Part shown: piece after piece, positions 7,942 to 15,235 of the stretch
Layout of the letters: each line of letters opens with the position of its first letter
Numbering within the stretch: the first letter of the stretch is position 1
NCBI GenBank assembly: GCA_903936565.1
Contig: CAIZVZ010000014.1
Span: forward strand, 1 to 34,514
Length of the DNA stretch: 34,514 nt
Source of the DNA: an uncultured bacterium
GTDB taxonomy: Bacteria; Patescibacteriota; Minisyncoccia; Phycocordibacterales; CAIZLB01
Direction of reading: 5' to 3'
The notes under the pieces: generated by a model
What the model was told of the DNA's origin: nothing
The model's database searches: none
What the model saw: the letters and a program-made list of their open reading frames with translations, nothing else
Made by a program: the position numbers and the translations under genes

Positions 7942-9305
7942 TAGCTTATTCTGACTTTAAAAAATATTTCAATAATGACTTTTGGAAATCATTCAAAAGA
8001 CTACCTTTTGATATTAAAATCCCAGAGAAAGAGAGGTTTATAAAATTAGTTTATGATTCAATTGTAACAAAAAGGTACTATCCTTCTACTCCAATTCGAT
8101 ATATAGATATTGATAAAGGCAACGGTGTCGCGCGTACCGTTCCAGTTTTTGATCTCAAAGATTATTGTGTTTATTACTTTTGTATAAAAATACTAGAATC
8201 AAAAATTGCCATAAACAGAGTGCAAAATACTTTTGGTGGATGGACACTCGGAGGTGTTATGAGGCAAACTGAGGATGAAGAAGTTTCAATTTCCTCTCCT
8301 GTTATTGAAGATGTGGATGATATGATTGAAGCATCAACAAATCCATACTCATTTAATCCATACGCATGGTCGAAGGTTTATGGAGATTTTAATTCAAAAT
8401 TATATGCAACAGCCAAAACCTTTAATGGTAGTTACGTGGCTGAGTTAGATATTGCGAATTTTTATGATTCAGTACGCTTAGATATTCTTGAAAATAAAAT
8501 AAGAGAAATAACTACAAATAATGAATCTGAGGTAGTAAGTCTTTTATTTCATTTCTTAAACTATTGGAACAGAGAAATTAATTTTTATAATGGACAAACA
8601 GTAGGATTACCACAAGATGCACTAGGTGATTTCTCAAGAATTCTGGCAAACTTTTATCTACAGGACTATGATCTATATATGAAGGCGAAGGCAGAAGAAG
8701 TTGGTGGAAGCTATTTTAGATATGCAGACGATCAATTTTTATTTGCTCCAGATGAAGATGGGGTTAAGAAACTTGTTTTTTTCGCCTCAAAGAAACTTAA
8801 TTGTTTTGGTTTGAGCATAAATCAAAAAAAAGTTGTTTACAGAAAGACTGAGGAATTAATTACCTATAGATCTTTTGATGTGTTTGAGATACTTGCTAAC
8901 GAAGAAACTAGGGATAATCCAGATATTATCGAAAGTTTTGCTGATGAGTATTTGAAAATTAGATCAAGCGGTCTGGATAGTCTAAAGGGTAAAGGTTTGC
9001 CCCTAGTTAATAAATTACTTTTCAGAAAGATTGAATTATTACCAGTTAGTAAAAAGATGGTTATTTTATCAGATTTATTAGATGATAACTATATTTCAAT
9101 AATTAAAGCTGATAAATTTGAACGCATATATTCTCTGCTTTATTCGAAAGACAGAAAGAAATTTATTAATCAACTATTAAAGTTATCACAAAAGAATTAC
9201 CATAACTCTTTTCATTATGAATTGATTAAATTTTTAAAATCAAAAAAGATTGATTCGTCGACGGTAAAGGAAAGAGTTGCAGTTTTACAAAAACTTTATA
9301 AATAA
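7938..9305 (+). CDS. Reverse transcriptase / RNA-directed DNA polymerase of the non-intron, non-retron unknown-group/Abi-like type
   Basis: RT palm motifs: AELDIANFYDSV (D171), GLPQDALGDFSRILANFYLQDYD, FRYADDQFLF (YADD at 8721-8732), LNCFGLSINQKKV; no maturase X or HNH domain evident; helical-looking C-terminal region of about 150 aa. Confidence 0.88.
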   Translation: MIAYSDFKKYFNNDFWKSFKRLPFDIKIPEKERFIKLVYDSIVTKRYYPSTPIRYIDIDKGNGVARTVPVFDLKDYCVYYFCIKILESKIAINRVQNTFGGWTLGGVMRQTEDEEVSISSPVIEDVDDMIEASTNPYSFNPYAWSKVYGDFNSKLYATAKTFNGSYVAELDIANFYDSVRLDILENKIREITTNNESEVVSLLFHFLNYWNREINFYNGQTVGLPQDALGDFSRILANFYLQDYDLYMKAKAEEVGGSYFRYADDQFLFAPDEDGVKKLVFFASKKLNCFGLSINQKKVVYRKTEELITYRSFDVFEILANEETRDNPDIIESFADEYLKIRSSGLDSLKGKGLPLVNKLLFRKIELLPVSKKMVILSDLLDDNYISIIKADKFERIYSLLYSKDRKKFINQLLKLSQKNYHNSFHYELIKFLKSKKIDSSTVKERVAVLQKLYK

Positions 9306-9311
9306 AATAAT

Positions 9312-12290
9312 ATGACAACAAAAACAAACACAAAAGAATCAGGATTTGAAGAATTCATCGAGCAACAATTGGTGAGCTTACATAAATATAGATCACGACC
9401 AAGTTCTTCATATAACAAAGACCTTTGTATGGACACAGAGTTGGTCTTAGAGTTTATTCAAGCTACTCAAAAGGATAGTTGGAATAAGTTGGTTGAGCAA
9501 TACGGTGGTGACGTTGCTAACAGATTTTTGGCTAGGCTAGATGAAGAGCTTCTTTCTCGTGGCTTATTAAGTGTACTTCGTGAGGGTGTAAAAGATCGAG
9601 GGGTAAGTGTTCGTCTCGCATATTGGAAACCTGAGAATGTTAAGAATCCAGAAACACTAGCCGACTATGCTGGAAATATTTTGAGTGTCATGCGTCAGGT
9701 GAAATACAGTGCCAAGAATGAAAACTCAATTGATATGGTTATCTTTGTAAATGGTCTCCCCCTATTTACAACCGAACTCAAAAATCAGTTTACTGGTCAG
9801 AATGTTATTAATGCCATATCTCAATACAAAACGGACCGAGATCAAAAAGAAAAATTGTTGTCATTCAAGCGTTGTCTTACTCATTTTGCTGTAGATACTG
9901 AGCAAGCGTATATGACTACACGAATCACTGGATTAACTACATACTTCCTGCCATTTAATCTCGGTAATAAGGGATCATCAGGCAACCCTGACGCACCAAC
10001 AGGAAAGTATAAGACATATTATCTATGGGAAGAGGTTTGGTCCAAAGATAGTATATTTGATTTGCTTGGAAACTTCATTCAAGAAGTAACTGGAGAGAAG
10101 GAAGATAAAAATGGAAAGAAAAGAAAGGAAGAGAAGCTAATCTTTCCAAGATATCATCAACTTGAAACAGTTAGAAATATTATACGTGACGTAAGTGAAA
10201 ATGACGTCGGTATTAATTACCTTATTCAACACAGTGCAGGTTCAGGTAAAAGTAATACAATTGCATGGGTAGCACACCGTCTGGCTGAATTGCACACAGT
10301 TGAAGGAGAGCAAGCCTTTGATGGCGTAATTGTTGTTACAGACAGAAGGGTTCTCGATAAACAACTTTCAAATACTGTCAAAAGTTTCAGTCACGTCACT
10401 GGCTTAGTTAAGCACATTGAAAATGGGGGAAAGGAGCTTAAGGAATCACTTGAGTCTGGTATAAAAATTATTACTACGACATTACAAAAGTTTCCAGTTA
10501 TTGTTGATACTATAGAAAAAGTAGAAGGTAAGAGATTCGCTATTATTATCGATGAGGCCCACTCATCTCAATCAGGAGATTCTGCGAGTGATTTACGTCA
10601 GGTGTTATCACTGGATGATGCTGAAAAGCAGGCAGAGGCAGAAGAGAAAGTATTTAAGACGGTAGAAGATCAAATTGATGAACGTATTAAAGCAAGAAAG
10701 ATTTCAAGTCCTAATTTAAGTTATTTTGCCTTCACCGCTACTCCAAAACAGAAGACCCTTGAACTCTTCGGCACAGAAGACGTTTTGACTAAAAAATTCG
10801 CTCCATTTTCATTGTATTCAATGAAGCAGGCAATAGAAGAGAAGTTTATCCTAGATGTCCTGAGAAACTATACAACCTACGAGACTTATTTTGGACTATT
10901 GAAAAAAGTTGAAAGTGACCCAGAATTTGATAAGAAAAAAGCTCAAAAATTAATTGTTGGTTATGTTGAGAGGCATGAACATGCCATTGATAAAAAAACC
11001 GCCGTAATGGTGGAGCATTTTGAAGAAAAAATATCTCAATTGATTAATGGTAATGCTAAAGCAATGGTGGTCACAAAATCAAGATTACATGCAGTTAGAT
11101 ATAAACTAGCCTTTGATAAATATCTGAAAGAAAAAGGTTATAATCACAGGGCGCTTGTTGCATTTTCTGGTAGTGTAAGGGATGTTGACACAAAATTGGA
11201 ATATACAGAAGCTCAAATGAATGGTTTTTCAGAAAATCAAACTGCTGAAGAATTTAAGAGAGACGAGTGTAAGTTTTTGATTGTTGCTCAAAAGTTTCAG
11301 ACAGGTTTTGATCAGCCGTTATTGTCTGTGATGTATGTTGATAAGAAGCTCAGTGGAGTTAATGCTGTGCAGACACTGTCTCGACTTAATAGAACTACTT
11401 ATGGTAAAGAAGAAACTTTTGTTTTGGATTTTGTTAATAAAACAGACGATATTAAAGATGCTTTTCAGCCATATTATACAACTACAATTTTATCTGAATC
11501 TACTGATCCTAACATCTTGCATGATTTGGAAAGAGATATTAAGGGATTTAAATTCTTTACAGATTTTGAAGTGAATGGATTTATTGATGAGTATTTTTCT
11601 GGTGCAAAGCCTGATAAATTGAATTATATAATAGACGGTGTAGTTTCTAGAATAGATCAAGAAAACCTGACAGAGGGGGAAATTGAGAGCTTTAAGGCTA
11701 CGGTATTTGATTATATTAAGAAGTATGCATTCATATCGCAAATTGCTACATTTAAGGATCCGCAGCTGGAGAAATTATATATATTCTTAAAGTTCTTAAT
11801 AAAGAAATTACCTAAAAAGGAAAATCCATTACCGTATGAGGTTCTAGAAGCTATCGACATGGAGACTTATAAGATTGAAAAAAAGAATGAAGTGAATGTT
11901 GTTCTTGAGGATAGTGAAGGTGTAATTGACCCAATGGGTAGAGGAGATGGTAAATCTGATTTGGAAGACGAGAAAGACGCTTTGTCTAGAATAATAAAGG
12001 AGATAAACGAGAGGTATGGTACAGAATTTTCTGATTCTGACAAAATAATTTTAAATAGCCTTAGTACAAAATTGTTTAAAAATGAAGCACTTCAGGGGTC
12101 AGTTAAAAATAATAGCAAAGACTCTGCAAAACTTAAATTTGATGAAATGTTTGAAAATGAACTGGTTGATATGTTAGATAATCATTTCAATCTATATCAA
12201 AAGCTAGATAAGAGTCCAGAGCTTAAGAAGTTTGTCCAGGAAAGAGTATTTGAGTATTTGGTTAGAAAGATTGATAATGATAAGAAATAA
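9312..12290 (+). CDS. hsdR: Type I restriction-modification system endonuclease/translocase subunit R
   Basis: Walker A HSAGSGKSNTIAW, DEAHSSQSG, helicase motif FAFTATP, QTGFDQPLLSVMYVDKKL...QTLSRLNRT. Confidence 0.96.
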   Translation: MTTKTNTKESGFEEFIEQQLVSLHKYRSRPSSSYNKDLCMDTELVLEFIQATQKDSWNKLVEQYGGDVANRFLARLDEELLSRGLLSVLREGVKDRGVSVRLAYWKPENVKNPETLADYAGNILSVMRQVKYSAKNENSIDMVIFVNGLPLFTTELKNQFTGQNVINAISQYKTDRDQKEKLLSFKRCLTHFAVDTEQAYMTTRITGLTTYFLPFNLGNKGSSGNPDAPTGKYKTYYLWEEVWSKDSIFDLLGNFIQEVTGEKEDKNGKKRKEEKLIFPRYHQLETVRNIIRDVSENDVGINYLIQHSAGSGKSNTIAWVAHRLAELHTVEGEQAFDGVIVVTDRRVLDKQLSNTVKSFSHVTGLVKHIENGGKELKESLESGIKIITTTLQKFPVIVDTIEKVEGKRFAIIIDEAHSSQSGDSASDLRQVLSLDDAEKQAEAEEKVFKTVEDQIDERIKARKISSPNLSYFAFTATPKQKTLELFGTEDVLTKKFAPFSLYSMKQAIEEKFILDVLRNYTTYETYFGLLKKVESDPEFDKKKAQKLIVGYVERHEHAIDKKTAVMVEHFEEKISQLINGNAKAMVVTKSRLHAVRYKLAFDKYLKEKGYNHRALVAFSGSVRDVDTKLEYTEAQMNGFSENQTAEEFKRDECKFLIVAQKFQTGFDQPLLSVMYVDKKLSGVNAVQTLSRLNRTTYGKEETFVLDFVNKTDDIKDAFQPYYTTTILSESTDPNILHDLERDIKGFKFFTDFEVNGFIDEYFSGAKPDKLNYIIDGVVSRIDQENLTEGEIESFKATVFDYIKKYAFISQIATFKDPQLEKLYIFLKFLIKKLPKKENPLPYEVLEAIDMETYKIEKKNEVNVVLEDSEGVIDPMGRGDGKSDLEDEKDALSRIIKEINERYGTEFSDSDKIILNSLSTKLFKNEALQGSVKNNSKDSAKLKFDEMFENELVDMLDNHFNLYQKLDKSPELKKFVQERVFEYLVRKIDNDKK

Positions 12291-12333
12291 TATAAGTATA
12301 ATTAATTAACAAGAAAGATTACTTATTTACTAA

Positions 12334-12996
12334 ATGCCCCACCCCTTCCAAAAACTTAAAAGAAAACTTTCACGCCTGAGGCGGTCAATCAATGCCGCTA
12401 ATACTCCTCGTCCTGCTCGACCTATAAAAATCTCCCAAAAGCAAATCACACTTTCTGGTCAGGAAATTGAATATACTCTCCGTCTAAACCCACGCTCCAA
12501 ATCCATCAGGTTCGCCATTCACGCTGGTGGGGAATTTATTGTGACAGCTCCACCTAGGGCGACGCAAATAATGATAGAGAGCTTGATTAAACTTAAGGCT
12601 GATTGGATACTTGATAAAATAAATCATTTTAAGAATGTTATAAAAATTCCAAGAAAATCTAAAGCAGAACAAAAGGCAGAATATGCGCGTCTCAAAAATG
12701 ATGCACTTAAAATCGCAACCGAGAAGGTTGCTTATTGGAACACATTTTACAATTTCAAATACAAAAATATCAGTATCAAAAATCAAAAGACAAGGTGGGG
12801 GAGTTGCTCGAGGAACGGGAATCTGAATTTTAATTATAAGATCGCGCTAATTAGCGATAAGCTCGCGGATTATCTTGTTGTACATGAAATTTCTCATTTA
12901 GGCGAATTCAATCACTCTGCAAAATTCTGGGCGCTCGTTGCAAAAACTATTCCAGATTATGCGATTGTTAGAAGGGAATTGAAGGGGGTTAAATAG
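12334..12996 (+). CDS. YgjP-like / M48-type metallohydrolase (DUF45)
   Basis: KTRWGSCSRNGNLNFNYKIALI...VVHEISHLGEFNHSAKFW (HExxH with downstream NHSxxFW). Confidence 0.9.
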   Translation: MPHPFQKLKRKLSRLRRSINAANTPRPARPIKISQKQITLSGQEIEYTLRLNPRSKSIRFAIHAGGEFIVTAPPRATQIMIESLIKLKADWILDKINHFKNVIKIPRKSKAEQKAEYARLKNDALKIATEKVAYWNTFYNFKYKNISIKNQKTRWGSCSRNGNLNFNYKIALISDKLADYLVVHEISHLGEFNHSAKFWALVAKTIPDYAIVRRELKGVK

Positions 12997-13092
12997 CTGG
13001 CATGCTAATTTGTAATTTCAAATAGCGTCCATTCTGCGCGCTATTCAAATATTTGTAAATTATGATACGATATGCTCAATTACTAGAAGTAT

Positions 13093-13794
13093 ATGAAAAT
13101 ACGACAATATCTAAATACCAACGCGGAAGATATTCTCTCGAAGAAAAACAACATATTTATTCCAATATGTTTGGGTAATAGATTCTTCTCATATAAGGGT
13201 GTATTGAACGAAAATATAGAAAAATACCTAATGTGGGCACTATCCAACACAAAAGAAAAAGTTCTATTTATCGTTGTAGACAAAATTCAGAATACCAACT
13301 TCTTTATTAGAAATAATCGTAAGTCTGAACAAGCAAGCTTAGAACATGTTTTAAAAGAGGGTGATATTCTAAAGAGTGCAATTGATAAATTAATCAAAAA
13401 ACTTCCAAAAAACTTCCAGAAAAAAGTTGAGGTAATAAGATGGAGTGACTATGAAAATTCAGACCCACTTTGTCGAGAAATAACGGAAATTGTTTACAAA
13501 GATTTTAAAGATAATGATGATTTTAGAAACAATGTTTTGGAATCAGTTAAGTCCTCGGTAACTGATCGGGAATTTTCTGAAGAAAATTATTTGAGACTTT
13601 GCAATTATGTTCTCGATGAATTTTGTGTTGTCTACTCTGGAATAGAATATAATGGAGAATATTTCGGACTATATTTGTATCCAGACACTGACGCAGTGTT
13701 GGATTTAATCGAAAGTATTAAAATGGGAGATATTTTTAAGGAATTGCACGACAAACTTCCTAAGCAAAAAACGGGAGTACTGATATTAAACTAA
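13093..13794 (+). CDS. Probable tRNA-dependent cyclodipeptide synthase (XYP-type)
   Basis: IPICLGNRFF aligns with the CDPS GISxGNxYF motif; Y172-VLD-E176 matches Y178/E182 of AlbC; Y196-P197 lies exactly 20/21 residues after the Glu, as Y202/P203 does in XYP CDPSs. Alignment made by eye. Confidence 0.75.
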   Translation: MKIRQYLNTNAEDILSKKNNIFIPICLGNRFFSYKGVLNENIEKYLMWALSNTKEKVLFIVVDKIQNTNFFIRNNRKSEQASLEHVLKEGDILKSAIDKLIKKLPKNFQKKVEVIRWSDYENSDPLCREITEIVYKDFKDNDDFRNNVLESVKSSVTDREFSEENYLRLCNYVLDEFCVVYSGIEYNGEYFGLYLYPDTDAVLDLIESIKMGDIFKELHDKLPKQKTGVLILN

Positions 13795-13808
13795 TTTAAT
13801 CACATATT

Positions 13809-14384
13809 ATGAAAATTGATGAATTTTATGACAGTGTTGCATCGGAGTATGAAAACATAATTAATTCCCCAGAAGTTAATGCGAAGCTAATGCCTAAGAT
13901 TAAAGAGTTGTTTATTAAATACAATATCACCGAAGGTTCGATTCTGGATGTTGGATGCGGACCTGGAAATTTGAAGAGTGTATTAGGAGATAAATTTAAT
14001 TATACGGGGATTGATGTTTCTGAGAAGATGCTTTTTGAAGCAAAAGAAAAGGGATATCAGGTAATTAAGGGTAGAACAGAAGATGAAATTACTAAAATTC
14101 ACGATAAATCTGTTGACTATATTATTTCTTCAAGTACTCTGCACGTTGTTAAAGATTTAAATACGGTTATCGAAAACTTTGATAGAATTGCCAACAAAGG
14201 TTGGTTAATAACTCTTCCTGATATAACAGAAAATTTCATGAAAAATTTTCCTGTCGATGAGCCGCTGTATAATCATGTAAACTTCCCGATTATGGGAGTC
14301 AAAGAAGATATAATAATTCATGGCTGGACATCTCCTTCGGCTAATGAAGATATAAATGAGAGGGTGGTTATGAGGCTGTTTTAA
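13809..14384 (+). CDS. Class I SAM-dependent methyltransferase
   Basis: Motif I ILDVGCGPGNLKSVLG, GIDVSEKML; 14 nt after the CDPS stop. Confidence 0.9.
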   Translation: MKIDEFYDSVASEYENIINSPEVNAKLMPKIKELFIKYNITEGSILDVGCGPGNLKSVLGDKFNYTGIDVSEKMLFEAKEKGYQVIKGRTEDEITKIHDKSVDYIISSSTLHVVKDLNTVIENFDRIANKGWLITLPDITENFMKNFPVDEPLYNHVNFPIMGVKEDIIIHGWTSPSANEDINERVVMRLF

Positions 14385-14410
14385 AATAGTACAAGTTTAA
14401 TTGCAGGACT

Positions 14411-14441
14411 TTGAACATTAAACCCCAGTTAATGCTATAAT
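14411..14441 (+). promoter_or_regulatory. Promoter upstream of TspO-like gene
   Basis: TTGAAC (14411-14416) and TATAAT (14436-14441), 6 nt before the ATG. Confidence 0.5.
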
Positions 14442-14447
14442 TACCTC

Positions 14448-14846
14448 ATGAATAACACCTACAACTGGTACTCACAACTAATTAAGCCAAAATGGGCGCC
14501 GCCAAGTTATCTTTTTGGTCCGGTTTGGAGCGTACTTTATGTTTTAATTTTTGCGAGTTTTGGAACGGTCTTCTATAAAGCATTTACAAAACAACTCCCA
14601 TGGATTGTTGCGCTGCCTTTTATCCTGAACCTAATTTTCAATTTCATATTTACTCCAATTCAATTTGGCCTGAGGAATAACCTGCTCGCAGCGGTAGATA
14701 TCCTACTGGTGCTCGGAACTCTAATTTGGGCGATATGTGCAATTTACCCGCATGTAAAATGGATTGCTTACATTCAAATTCCATATCTACTTTGGGTTGC
14801 ATTTGCAACAGTGCTGCAGCTTACGGTGACATATTTGAATCGATAG
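14448..14846 (+). CDS. TspO/MBR family protein
   Basis: NTYNWYSQLIKPKWAPPSYLFGPVWSVLYVLIFASFGTVFYKAF, multiple TM segments. Confidence 0.93.
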   Translation: MNNTYNWYSQLIKPKWAPPSYLFGPVWSVLYVLIFASFGTVFYKAFTKQLPWIVALPFILNLIFNFIFTPIQFGLRNNLLAAVDILLVLGTLIWAICAIYPHVKWIAYIQIPYLLWVAFATVLQLTVTYLNR

Positions 14847-14865
14847 TCCATAAAATCATTAACCG

Positions 14866-15132
14866 ATGAACTCATTGAAAGACAAAACATTTACAGAAAA
14901 AGTTCATGATGTTGTGCGTCAAATTCCCAAGGGGAAATTTTTAACATACAAAGAAGTTGCAGAGAGGGCTGGAAACAAGAATGCTGTTAGGGCAGTTGGT
15001 ACTATATTATCGAAAAACTTCGATAAAAATATTCCATGCCACAGAGTAATTAGGTCGGATGGAAAAACTGGCCAGTACAATAGAGGTGCGAGCGAAAAGA
15101 TTAGGTTGCTAAAGCAAGAGGGAGCGATTTGA
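14866..15132 (+). CDS. MGMT/Ogt-family DNA methyltransferase domain protein
   Basis: GKFLTYKEVAERAGNKNAVRAVGTILSKN...IPCHRVIRSDGKTGQYNRG; active-site PCHRV with Cys present; 88 aa. Confidence 0.92.
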   Translation: MNSLKDKTFTEKVHDVVRQIPKGKFLTYKEVAERAGNKNAVRAVGTILSKNFDKNIPCHRVIRSDGKTGQYNRGASEKIRLLKQEGAI

Positions 15133-15235
15133 TCACTGAGCTAATATTTAAATCAAAACCGTGGATAATAAAATATCTATTTTGAAAAAAATCTATTATA
15201 ATTAGGTTTATTATATAGATAATTTATTTTAAACG

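Noticed and set aside
7938-9305. RT as part of a group II intron, retron or diversity-generating retroelement
   Set aside because: Gene junctions are too tight for intron RNA (4-nt overlap, 6-nt gap). No maturase/HNH domain, no msr/msd-like intergenic space, and no TR/VR-like A-biased repeat pair was seen.
13021-13055. Hairpin AATAGCG...CGCTATT plus CAAATATTTG palindrome upstream of the CDPS gene, as a regulatory element
   Set aside because: Short 7-bp stem with 11-nt loop and no T-run; may only be a weak terminator of the R-M operon, and there is insufficient evidence for a specific role.
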